In this document: positions 19,947 to 27,287 of the stretch, one piece after another
How the letters are laid out: the number at the start of each line of letters is the position of its first letter
Position numbering within the stretch: the stretch's first letter is position 1
From: CAZEID01 sp964512075
Lineage (GTDB): Bacteria > Patescibacteriota > WWE3 > 9FT-COMBO-53-11
Length of the DNA stretch: 30,451 nucleotides
Assembly (NCBI GenBank): GCA_964512075.1
Contig: CAZEID010000034.1
Location: 1 to 30,451 of the forward strand
Direction: 5' to 3'
The notes under the pieces: generated by a model
Seen by the model: the letters and a program-made list of their open reading frames with translations, nothing else
Databases searched by the model: none
What the model was told of the DNA's origin: nothing
Program-made: the position numbers and the translations under genes

Positions 19947-21365
19947 AACGTCGTGGGCGTGGGATTCGGCGATTCCGGCGGGGGTGAGGCGGACAAACCG
20001 GGCCTTCCGCTGGAGTTCTTTAATGTTTCGGGCGCCGGAGTAGCTCATCCCCGAGCGCAGGCCCCCGACCAGTTGGCGGAGCACTTCTTTGATCGTGCCG
20101 CGGTACGGGACCAGGGCATCAATCCCCTCCGGAGTCATCTCGTCCAAAAGCAGTTGGTCCTCCACTTCGTTTCCTTCTGCATCTTTTTTGGCCAGGTTCG
20201 CCCCGACTCCCGCCATTCCCCGATAAAGCTTGTAGCGGCGGCCGTCTTTGGTGATGAGCGAGCCGGGGGACTCATCGGTTCCAGCCAGCAGATTGCCGAT
20301 CATCACGGTCTGGGCCCCGGCAGCCAGCGCTTTGGCAATATCGCCGGGGTAGCGGATTCCCCCATCGGCGACCAGCGGGACTTTAGCGGCGCGAGCGCAA
20401 TTCATGATCGCGGAAAGTTGAGGATATCCCGAACCGGCGACGATTCTAGTGGTGCAAACGCTCCCGGGCCCCACCCCGACCTTAACCGCGTCCGCTCCCG
20501 CGGTTTGCAAGTCTCGGACGCCTTCGGGCGTAGCCACGTTTCCGGCCATCACTTCTATTTTGGGAAAGCGTTTCTTGACCGCCTTGACTGCCTCAATCGC
20601 CAGTTCGGAGTGGCCGTGGGCAATATCTACGACTAGTAAATCTACTTCGGCCTCAATTAGCGCTTTGGCCCGTTCTAAGAATCCTTCTTTAACCCCGATT
20701 GCCGCTCCCACCCGCAGTCTCCCCTGCTCGTCTTTAGTGGCCGCCGGGAATTTGGTCCGCTTAATTAAATCTTTGGAAGTAATTAATCCAACCAGGCGTC
20801 CTTGGCGATCGACGAGCGGTAGCTTTTCAATTCGGTGTTTGTGCAGAAGCGCTTCGGCGCGCTCAATCGTGATGGCGGGACTGCCGGTGATTAGTTTTTT
20901 GCCCTTGGTCATCGCTTGAAAAACCGGCTTTTTAAAGTTGTGTTCAAACCGGAGATCCCGAGCGGTAAGGATTCCTAACAGCTTGCGGCGGCGGTCTACT
21001 ACCAGAACGGAGGTGCCGTAGCGGTCCATAATCTCCCGGGCTTCCGCCAAGGTGATGTGGGGACCAATCGTGTAAGGGTTTTTGATGATTAACCCTTCCA
21101 ATCTTTTGACCTTTAGGACTTGAGAAACTTGGTCTTCAATGCTCATAAAACGGTGGATTATTCCCAGCCCGCCCTGCTGGGCCATGGCTGCCGCCATCGG
21201 GGCTTCGGTGACGGTGTCCATGTTGGCCGAAACGATGGGAATTGCCAATTTAATCTTGGGAGTGAGCGGGGTGGAAGTATCGACATCTTTCCGGGAAGAA
21301 ACTTCGGAGCGCTGAGGAATTAAGAGAACGTCGTCGAAGGTTAAGCCTTCAGTTATTATTGGCAT
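19935..21365 (-). CDS. guaB: IMP dehydrogenase
   Basis: 476 residues. Oxidises IMP to XMP with NAD, the first committed step of GMP synthesis. N-terminal barrel strand with LTFDDVLLIPQRSEV, two CBS domains inserted at about residues 95-205, the catalytic loop GVGPGSVCTTRIVAGSG with Cys304, the flap region with YRGM and the C-terminal MSYSGARNIKEL. The protein is full length. The ATG at 21365 overlaps the end of gyrA by 17 nt, so it is translated from the gyrA message; no independent promoter was found. Coupling a purine enzyme to gyrase is unusual as an operon pairing, but the overlap leaves little doubt. Confidence 0.97.
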   Translation of the reverse strand: MPIITEGLTFDDVLLIPQRSEVSSRKDVDTSTPLTPKIKLAIPIVSANMDTVTEAPMAAAMAQQGGLGIIHRFMSIEDQVSQVLKVKRLEGLIIKNPYTIGPHITLAEAREIMDRYGTSVLVVDRRRKLLGILTARDLRFEHNFKKPVFQAMTKGKKLITGSPAITIERAEALLHKHRIEKLPLVDRQGRLVGLITSKDLIKRTKFPAATKDEQGRLRVGAAIGVKEGFLERAKALIEAEVDLLVVDIAHGHSELAIEAVKAVKKRFPKIEVMAGNVATPEGVRDLQTAGADAVKVGVGPGSVCTTRIVAGSGYPQLSAIMNCARAAKVPLVADGGIRYPGDIAKALAAGAQTVMIGNLLAGTDESPGSLITKDGRRYKLYRGMAGVGANLAKKDAEGNEVEDQLLLDEMTPEGIDALVPYRGTIKEVLRQLVGGLRSGMSYSGARNIKELQRKARFVRLTPAGIAESHAHDVKEL

Positions 21366-23937
21366 TTTTCTTGGAACGGGGCGAACTTGGCGCGCTCCCC
21401 TTTGGTCTTCCCTCCTCCGGCGCCGTTCTTCCTTCCTCCTCCTGTTCCAGGAAGGCTACGGCCGAAACCTTATCTCCTTCGTTCAGCCGCATCAAATAAA
21501 CCCCTTGGGTTGCGCGGCCGAGGATCGGGACCTGCTTTAGCGGCAAACGGATGACTTGGGCTTTCTTAGAGGTAAGGAGAATGTCGTTTTGCTTGCTTTC
21601 TTCGACGATTCGGGCGCTGACCAGCTCGCCGGTCTTGGCGGTTACTCGGTGGGTTAAGATGCCGGATCCGCCGCGGCCTTGAGTTTTATACTCGGCCAAG
21701 GGGGTGCGCTTGCCCACTCCCCGCTCGGAAATGGTTAGGAGATAGTCTTTGGGGTTGGTAATGACTTCCGTCGAAATAACCTCGTCCCCCTTGGCAAGCT
21801 TGATCCCTCGGACTCCGGCGGCCGCCCGGCCCATCGGGCGCACGTCCCCTTCCTTGAATCGGATTGATTGGCCTATCTTAGTGACGAGGACAATGTCGTT
21901 TTCCCCCGAGGTTGGTTTGACCCAGACTAGATTTTCCCCCGGCTTGAGCCGAATCGCCATAATTCCGGTTCGGCGGATGTTTTCGAAATCGGTTAAAGCC
22001 GTCTTCTTGACCGTTCCCCGATTGGTGGCCATGAGGAGATAGTTGGGCTGCTCTTCTTTCTTGGAAATTGGCAACATTACAACCACTTTTTCCTCGGGTT
22101 CCAGGTCGAGGAGATTTACCACCGCGGTGCCTTTGGCTTGGCGGGAAGCTTCCGGCACTTCGTAGACCTTTTGTTTGTAAACCCGGCCTTTATTGGTGAA
22201 GAAGAGAATCTCCGCGTGGGTTGAGGTTAGAAGGACTTGTCCAATCGCGTCTTCTTCTTTCGTCTTCATCCCAACCACACCTTTTCCTCCCCGACTTTGG
22301 CGCTTGTAGGTTTCGGTCCCCAGTCGCTTGATGTAGCCACTTTCGGTAATCGTTACGATTACGTCTTCCTCCGGTACCAGTTCCTCCTCACTGAATTCCC
22401 CTACCCGTTTTTTGAAGATTTTGGTGAGTCGCTCTCCCGGGTAAGTCTCTTTGATTTCGATTAGCTCCCGCTTAATTTCGGCGTAGACGCTCTTTGGCTG
22501 GGACAAAATCGCTTCCAGCCGCTGAATCTCTTCGAGAATGTCGCGCAATTCTTGTTCAATCTTCTCTCTCTCCAAAGCCGAGAGCCGTTTGAGGGGCATC
22601 TCTAGGATCGCTTGGGCTTGAATTTCGCTTAGGTCGAACTTGGTGACTAGGTTTGCCCGAGCATCGTCGGTGTCCTTGGATTTCTTGATGGTCGCAATGA
22701 CTTCGTCTAGGTGGTCAAGGGCGATTTTAAGGCCTTGGAGGATATGTTCTCGCTGTTTGGCTTGGTTGAGTAAAAATTTAGTTCTCCTGACAATGACTTG
22801 GTAGCGGTGCTTGAGAAATTCTTCAAAAATCGATTTAAGAGTTAAGGTTTGGGGTTGGCCATCAACAAGGGCGACCATATTCACGTGGAAGGTGGTTTGA
22901 AGGTCAGTGTGTTTGTAAAGATAATTGAGAACCGCTTGCGGGCGGGCTTCCCGCTTAAGATCTACTACCACGCGAATTCCATCCCGGTCGGACTCGTCTC
23001 GCAGCCCTCCGATCCCCCGCACTCTTCCTTCCTTGGCCAATTGGGCAATCCGGGCGAGAAGATTGGCTTTGTTGACTTGATACGGGAGTTCGGTCGCGAT
23101 AATCCGGGTCTTCCCCTCCTCTTCCGCGATTTCCACTTTAGCCCGCATGACAATGCTTCCCCTTCCGGTGGCGTAAGCTCGGGCAATTTCCTCCTGGCCG
23201 TAAACTAGCCCGGCGGTGGGGAAATCTGGTCCGGGGACATGTTGGAGCAGATCTTCGATTGTGAGGTCATAAGTAACTTCGGGCTGTTCCGTTTCGCCGC
23301 TAATCTTGGCTGCTTCCACCATTGCGATCAAACCGTCAATCAGTTCAGCGAGGTTGTGGGGAGGGATATTGGTGGCCATTCCCACAGCAATGCCGGAGGA
23401 GCCGTTTAGGAGGAGGTTCGGGACCGCAGCCGGTAAGACGGTCGGCTCGAAGCTCGTGGCGTCGTAGTTTTGGATAAAATCGACGGTTTCCTTTTCGATA
23501 TCGTTTAAGAGCTCGTCAGTGATGGGAGCGAGGCGGCACTCGGTGTACCGCATCGCCGCCGGCGAGTCCCCGTCGATGGAGCCGAAGTTTCCCTGGCCGT
23601 CAATGAGGGGGTAGCGCATCGAAAAGTCTTGCGCCATCCGGACCAGCGCGTCATAAACCGAAATGTCGCCGTGGGGATGGTACTTCTTAAGGACTTCTCC
23701 CACCACCGCGGCGCATTTGTGGTAGTGGGAGGTCGGACCCATTCCCTGCTCGTTCATAGCGTAAATGATTCGGCGTTGGACTGGCTTGAGGCCGTCTCGG
23801 ACGTCCGGAAGAGCACGCGCGACAATTACGCTCATCGCGTAGTCCAGATAGGCCTTCTCCATCTCGGCAGTAACCGGAGCGGGAACGATATTTTTCGGCA
23901 ACAGCGCAGGTGTTTCTGGTGGTTGTTCTCCGTCCAT
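21349..23937 (-). CDS. gyrA: DNA gyrase subunit A (or type IIA topoisomerase A subunit)
   Basis: 862 residues. The A subunit cuts and rejoins DNA; with GyrB it introduces negative supercoils. N-terminal winged-helix and tower domains carry the catalytic Tyr131 (AAMRYTECRL). The C-terminal beta-pinwheel has six repeats and a GyrA-box-like QSRGGKG in place of QRRGGKG, which favours gyrase over ParC. The quinolone region reads HPHGDISVYD, with Ile92 at the position of E. coli Ser83 and Asp96 at Asp87. An acidic/basic tail ends the protein. The ATG has no Shine-Dalgarno sequence; an extended -10 promoter lies 58 nt upstream. guaB overlaps its 3' end. gyrB is not in the window. Confidence 0.96.
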   Translation of the reverse strand: MDGEQPPETPALLPKNIVPAPVTAEMEKAYLDYAMSVIVARALPDVRDGLKPVQRRIIYAMNEQGMGPTSHYHKCAAVVGEVLKKYHPHGDISVYDALVRMAQDFSMRYPLIDGQGNFGSIDGDSPAAMRYTECRLAPITDELLNDIEKETVDFIQNYDATSFEPTVLPAAVPNLLLNGSSGIAVGMATNIPPHNLAELIDGLIAMVEAAKISGETEQPEVTYDLTIEDLLQHVPGPDFPTAGLVYGQEEIARAYATGRGSIVMRAKVEIAEEEGKTRIIATELPYQVNKANLLARIAQLAKEGRVRGIGGLRDESDRDGIRVVVDLKREARPQAVLNYLYKHTDLQTTFHVNMVALVDGQPQTLTLKSIFEEFLKHRYQVIVRRTKFLLNQAKQREHILQGLKIALDHLDEVIATIKKSKDTDDARANLVTKFDLSEIQAQAILEMPLKRLSALEREKIEQELRDILEEIQRLEAILSQPKSVYAEIKRELIEIKETYPGERLTKIFKKRVGEFSEEELVPEEDVIVTITESGYIKRLGTETYKRQSRGGKGVVGMKTKEEDAIGQVLLTSTHAEILFFTNKGRVYKQKVYEVPEASRQAKGTAVVNLLDLEPEEKVVVMLPISKKEEQPNYLLMATNRGTVKKTALTDFENIRRTGIMAIRLKPGENLVWVKPTSGENDIVLVTKIGQSIRFKEGDVRPMGRAAAGVRGIKLAKGDEVISTEVITNPKDYLLTISERGVGKRTPLAEYKTQGRGGSGILTHRVTAKTGELVSARIVEESKQNDILLTSKKAQVIRLPLKQVPILGRATQGVYLMRLNEGDKVSAVAFLEQEEEGRTAPEEGRPKGSAPSSPRSKKNANNN

Positions 23938-23994
23938 TTTGATTGCGAACTAAGGGCTTAAGCGACGAGGAAGGGCAGTTTTCTTAAGCTCTTT

Positions 23995-24023
23995 ATTTTA
24001 GCAAAGTCAAGAGGTTTTGGAAA
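23995..24023 (-). promoter_or_regulatory. Extended -10 promoter of gyrA
   Basis: TTTCCA (24023-24018), 17-nt spacer ending TGC, TAAAAT (24000-23995). An alternative reading (TTGACT with TTAAGA) is weaker. Confidence 0.45.
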
Positions 24024-24092
24024 GGGTTTTTACGGGATTGAAGTCCCGGGCCTCTAAGTCCGGATTTGGAGCTTATAGTTTGAATAATTCAG

Positions 24093-24126
24093 TGGGCGAA
24101 GAGATCCTTGCGGAAGACTTCGCCCA
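24093..24126. repeat. Symmetric hairpin between gyrA and its upstream gene
   Basis: TGGGCGAAG / CTTCGCCCA perfect 9-bp stem, a symmetric AGA/AGA internal loop, TCC/GGA stem and a TTGC tetraloop. The interval 24024-24174 otherwise shows no gene. Confidence 0.6.
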
Positions 24127-24174
24127 ACTTCTTTTACTTTATTCGGGGGTGGAAAGTCAACTTGGTGAGAAGCC

Positions 24175-24205
24175 GAAAAAACCGATGGTTCGGGAAAACC
24201 ATCGG
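24175..24205 (-). terminator. Intrinsic terminator
   Basis: Minus strand CCGATGGTT / AACCATCGG perfect 9-bp stem with loop TTCCCG, followed by TTTTTT. It ends the gene at 24212-24475 and insulates gyrA. Confidence 0.93.
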
Positions 24206-24211
24206 CGACTG

Positions 24212-24475
24212 TTAAGCGGTAGGCAGTAGCAGTGGGAGGGGCAATTTGACCGCTGCTTCTTCTTTGGTCAGGGCTTCTTCCTCGAGGTCTTCTCGGAGAT
24301 ATTGGAAGAAGAGGATCACCGCCCGCGGGTTGATCGAACCTTCTATCTCTCGGAGTTGGTGAATTGAAGTGAGCGGTTGCGGAAGTGTGACCTCTAAGTT
24401 GCCAAAGTCGTCGCTTCGCATTCCGCTGACGGAATGGCGAGGAATGACGAAGCTGACGAAATAAACGTAGCCCAC
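24212..24475 (-). CDS. Small hypothetical protein
   Basis: 87 residues, no membrane segment. The pattern YFVSFV...FGNLEVTLPQPLTSIHQLREIE...AVILFFQYLRED resembles, from memory, small unknown proteins of phages and Firmicutes with a YxVSY...GFGxxxI...ITSIEDIRxIE...VVIxNFQ layout; this is unverified. The C-terminus is Leu/Pro-rich. The GTG start is supported by AAAGGAGGG 5 nt upstream, a near-consensus promoter (TTGACA-17-TATCAT) and a strong terminator, so the unit is complete and probably well expressed. It sits between ychF and gyrA without sharing a message with either. Confidence 0.7.
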   Translation of the reverse strand: MGYVYFVSFVIPRHSVSGMRSDDFGNLEVTLPQPLTSIHQLREIEGSINPRAVILFFQYLREDLEEEALTKEEAAVKLPLPLLLPTA

Positions 24476-24518
24476 CTTTCCCTCCTTTCTTTGCTAGAAA
24501 AATTGGCTTGCTTGCCTT

Positions 24519-24547
24519 ATGATAGGAGCGGCTAGACGGCTTGTCAA
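24519..24547 (-). promoter_or_regulatory. Promoter of the small gene at 24212-24475
   Basis: Minus strand TTGACA (24547-24542), 17-nt spacer, TATCAT (24524-24519), just past the ychF stop codon. Confidence 0.75.
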
Positions 24548-24568
24548 TCTTTCAAGAAGTCAAACTTC

Positions 24569-25486
24569 TTATCGGGCGCCGATTTTGAACTCAATTACGT
24601 CTTGGTCCTGCACGACGTAATCCCGCCCCTCTAACCGGATTTTTCCTAGTTCCTTGGACCTTTGCCAAGCGCCGATCTCCAGCAGCTCCGTCACGTTAAT
24701 TACTTCGGCTTTGATGAATTTTTGGGCGAAGTCGGTGTGGACTTCTCCCGCGGCCTCCCGCGCCGTTGTTCCCTTCCTTACGCTCCAAGCGTGAACTTCC
24801 TTTCCTCCCTTGATGGTGTAAAACGTGATAAGGTTTAGAACTTGGTAGGCGGCAATGATGAGTTTCTCTAAGCCGGATTGCTCGATTCCCCACTGGTGGA
24901 GGTACGCGGGTCTCTCTTCCGGGGCTAGATCTGTTAGCTCCTCTTCGATTTTGGCGCAAATTGCGATCACCGGGGCGGGGCTGACCAGGGTTTCCACCGG
25001 CGCGAGAAGCTCTGCGGCCCATTCCAATTGGTTTTCTTGCAGGTTGGCGACGTAAATCGTCGGTTTCTCTCGGATTCCGCCCAATTCGAGTTCCAGATTG
25101 ATGACTTCAATATCTTCCTTCGGGTCAAGGCGGGCATGGACGTGCGGAACATTTGGATCCTCGAAGAATCGCACGACTTGAACGATTGCATTTACTTCCC
25201 GGATCTTAGCGAGGAATTGGTTCCCTAATCCTTCTCCTTGGGCGGCGCCTTTAATCAAGCCGGCGATGTCGATGAAAGTCACCGTTGCTGGTACGAGCTT
25301 CTCCGGCTTAATGAGCGCGGCCAGTTTCTGAAGGTTTTCGTCCGGGACGGGAACCACTGCCTCGTGGGGTTGGATGGTAGTGAAAGGACGAGGAGCCGTT
25401 TCGGCCAACCGCCGGGCGGCGAGGGCGTTAAAGAGGGTGGATTTTCCGACGTTGGGTAGCCCAACGATGCCAACGCTTAAGGACAT
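24569..25486 (-). CDS. ychF: YchF/Ola1-type ATPase, lacking the helical domain
   Basis: 305 residues of a ribosome-associated P-loop NTPase that prefers ATP. G1 is GLPNVGKS (9-16), switch region FTTIQPHEAVVPVPD, G3 DIAGLIKGA (73-81), the N-x-x-E form of G4 at 148-151 (NLQE), and a full C-terminal TGS domain (TFYTIKGGKEVHAWSV to VVQDQDVIEFK). Normal YchF has about 360 residues with an anti-parallel coiled-coil (A) domain of about 60 residues after the DIEVIN segment. Here VINLELELGGI runs straight into REKPTIYVAN, so that arm is absent, with an otherwise clean junction. The ATG follows the tsaE stop without a gap; both are probably read from the metK transcript. Confidence 0.95.
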   Translation of the reverse strand: MSLSVGIVGLPNVGKSTLFNALAARRLAETAPRPFTTIQPHEAVVPVPDENLQKLAALIKPEKLVPATVTFIDIAGLIKGAAQGEGLGNQFLAKIREVNAIVQVVRFFEDPNVPHVHARLDPKEDIEVINLELELGGIREKPTIYVANLQENQLEWAAELLAPVETLVSPAPVIAICAKIEEELTDLAPEERPAYLHQWGIEQSGLEKLIIAAYQVLNLITFYTIKGGKEVHAWSVRKGTTAREAAGEVHTDFAQKFIKAEVINVTELLEIGAWQRSKELGKIRLEGRDYVVQDQDVIEFKIGAR

Positions 25487-25966
25487 CTACGGAGCGATTG
25501 CTTCTCCATATTCGATTTCGCGGGTGTGCTCATCCCTTCGTTTAAAGCTAATTTTAATGCACCGGAGTTTTTCTGATTTGACCAGTTGCTTGATTAGGCC
25601 AGGGGCTTTTCGGGCCGATTCAATTACAACGATGTTTTGCGGCTTAAGGAAAGCGTCCAGCTTCCAAGACCGAACCTGCTCTTCGCTTTGGATGGGATTC
25701 AGATCGAGATGAAAGAGCCGGCCGTTTCGGGAGTTAAGATTAAAAGCGTATTCGCTGACCCCGATGTATTCCAGCCGCCGAAAGACTCGGGGCGCCTCTA
25801 AAATTTCAACCAATCCCTTGACGAGAGTAGTTTTGCCAATTCCTGGCTCTCCATCCAGGGTCCAAACTAGCGTTTTCCCTTTAAGGTCGTTGGCATACTT
25901 CCCAACCAGCCGCTGGGCGAGTTCCCGGGTTTGTTTTTCAGAATGAGAAATGAAGTTCGTTCCCAC
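25487..25966 (-). CDS. Divergent TsaE-like P-loop ATPase
   Basis: 159 residues. TsaE works with TsaB and TsaD in making t6A37 on tRNA. The Walker A is GEPGIGKTT (39-47), where TsaE has GxLGAGKTT, and the segment LFHLDLNPIQ matches the family HxDLYR motif. The SPTFxL motif and the IEWPE motif are changed (EYIGVSEY and VIESARKA), so the match is partial; another small P-loop family is possible. The GTG start has no ribosome site. It lies 29 nt after metK and its stop touches the ychF start, so it is co-transcribed with both. Confidence 0.65.
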   Translation of the reverse strand: MGTNFISHSEKQTRELAQRLVGKYANDLKGKTLVWTLDGEPGIGKTTLVKGLVEILEAPRVFRRLEYIGVSEYAFNLNSRNGRLFHLDLNPIQSEEQVRSWKLDAFLKPQNIVVIESARKAPGLIKQLVKSEKLRCIKISFKRRDEHTREIEYGEAIAP

Positions 25967-25995
25967 TACTTAGAGTAAGTATAGCGGGTTGGAAA

Positions 25996-27036
25996 TTAAC
26001 CCCAGGGGAACCCGCGCCCGAAGTGACCGTAAGCCGCGGTTTCCTGGTAGATGGGGCGGCGGAGATTTAGCCGTTCGATGATCGCTTGGGGTCGGAAGTC
26101 GAAGTTTTTTCGGACATAATTGGAGAGATCTTGGTCGGTTTCGTTCACCGCATGAATCATTAGCGGATCGGCTCGCCCGATCGCGTAAGCGACGGAGATT
26201 AAAGCTCGGCGGGCCCTTCCTTCCTGGACGAGGGTCTTGGCAACAAAACGGCACATGTAGGCAGCGGAACGGTCTACCTTGGTAGGATCCTTGCCAGAGA
26301 AGCAGCCTCCGCCGTGGGGAATTAAGCCTCCGTAAGTGTCCACCATGATCTTTCGGCCGGTGAGCCCGGTGTCAGCGGTGAAACCGCCTTGAACAAATCT
26401 GCCGGTGGGATTGACCAAAATCTCGATCCCGACCGGGTTGCCGACCAACGGCCGAATTAGTTTTTGGATGATGGTTTGGCGGATCTCGTCTTGGGAGACG
26501 GTTTCGGCGTGCTGGCAAGAGACAAGGATGGTCTTTGTTCTCCCCTCCTCCATCGTGACCTGGGCTTTGCCGTCCGGCCGGAGCCAGGGGATTGCTTTGC
26601 TTCGGCGCAGCTCCTCCAGTCCTTTGGTCAGCTGGTGCACTAGAACGACCGCTTTGGGGAGGAATTGAGGGGTCTCGTCGGTCGCGTAGCCGTACATGAT
26701 TCCCTGGTCGCCGGCTCCGCCGGTGTTTACCCCTTGGGAGATATCCGGGGACTGTTTGACGATGTTAGTGACTACTTCGAGGGGGTCTGCGTAGCCGATC
26801 TCTCGGTAGACCTGCCGGGCGATTGCGGGAGCTTTGAATTGGGCCCGGGTGGTGATTTCACCGCCGATCACGAAGAGTCCGTGGGCACCGAAGGTTTCGA
26901 TCGCGACCCGACTCTCGGGGTCCTGGCGGAGGCACTCGTCCAGGATCGCATCGGAAACCTGGTCGCAGATCTTATCCGGGTGGCCCCGGGTAACGCTCTC
27001 GACAGTGTAAGTTTTTGGTTGATTAAGCATCAACAT
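25996..27036 (-). CDS. metK: S-adenosylmethionine synthetase
   Basis: 346 residues. Makes SAM from methionine and ATP. Motifs in order: ESVTRGHPDKICDQVSDAIL (ATP/methionine site), GAGDQGIMYGYATDET, the phosphate loop GGGCFSGKDPTKVDRSAAY, and the C-terminal AAYGHFGR. It is a bacterial-type MetK, somewhat shorter than the usual 380-400 residues because several surface loops are trimmed. The first ATG (27036) abuts the T-run of the leader terminator; ATG 27030 is an alternative. The leader is a SAM-I riboswitch, so expression should fall when SAM is plentiful. tsaE-like and ychF follow with no visible terminator. Confidence 0.97.
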   Translation of the reverse strand: MLMLNQPKTYTVESVTRGHPDKICDQVSDAILDECLRQDPESRVAIETFGAHGLFVIGGEITTRAQFKAPAIARQVYREIGYADPLEVVTNIVKQSPDISQGVNTGGAGDQGIMYGYATDETPQFLPKAVVLVHQLTKGLEELRRSKAIPWLRPDGKAQVTMEEGRTKTILVSCQHAETVSQDEIRQTIIQKLIRPLVGNPVGIEILVNPTGRFVQGGFTADTGLTGRKIMVDTYGGLIPHGGGCFSGKDPTKVDRSAAYMCRFVAKTLVQEGRARRALISVAYAIGRADPLMIHAVNETDQDLSNYVRKNFDFRPQAIIERLNLRRPIYQETAAYGHFGRGFPWG

Positions 27037-27062
27037 AAAAAATCTTTCCCTGGGGAAAGATT
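27037..27062 (-). terminator. Riboswitch terminator directly before metK
   Basis: AATCTTTCCC (27062-27053) / GGGAAAGATT (27050-27041) followed by T6 ending at the base before the metK ATG. The 5' arm can instead pair with GGGAAAGAT at 27084-27076 in the aptamer's 3' end, forming the antiterminator. Confidence 0.93.
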
Positions 27063-27070
27063 GCGCTCGG

Positions 27071-27178
27071 CACTTATCTTTCCCAATTGGGCTGGATTTG
27101 GCACCTTCTGGGAGAAGCCATCACCCGGGGTTGCCGGACGGTCAACGGGCCAGTTCCCTACCGCCGCTCTTGATAACG
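27071..27178 (-). ncRNA. SAM-I (S-box) riboswitch aptamer
   Basis: Minus-strand RNA with the conserved S-box core in order: TTATCA-AGAG-GG, TAGGGAACTGGCCC, TTGA, CCGGCAACC, GGTGCCAAATCC, then GGGAAAGATAAG. P1 pairs TTATC (27176-27172) with GATAA (27078-27074). SAM binding should stabilise P1, free the 5' arm of the terminator and stop transcription before metK. Confidence 0.94.
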
Positions 27179-27198
27179 AATTTTCTAACTGGGATTAT
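27170..27198 (+). promoter_or_regulatory. Candidate promoter of the C45-like hydrolase gene
   Basis: TTGATA (27170-27175), 17-nt spacer, GATTAT (27193-27198). It lies on the opposite strand over the 5' end of the riboswitch. Confidence 0.35.
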
Positions 27199-27202
27199 AG
27201 CA
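27194..27202 (-). promoter_or_regulatory. Extended -10 promoter of metK
   Basis: Minus strand TGC-TATAAT (27202-27194), no good -35 box. The transcript would start near 27187, about 10 nt before the aptamer. Confidence 0.6.
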
Positions 27203-27287
27203 TTGATGGTGTTTCCCCCTTTTTTCCCCACCGGCATTTTCTGCGGGGCCATGCGATCAAACTTGAAGGAATGGCTGGAGTTCCGCG

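Noticed and set aside
24017..24229. 70-residue plus-strand ORF between gyrA and the small gene
   Set aside because: It runs through the terminator hairpin and the symmetric hairpin, has no ribosome site and no family pattern.
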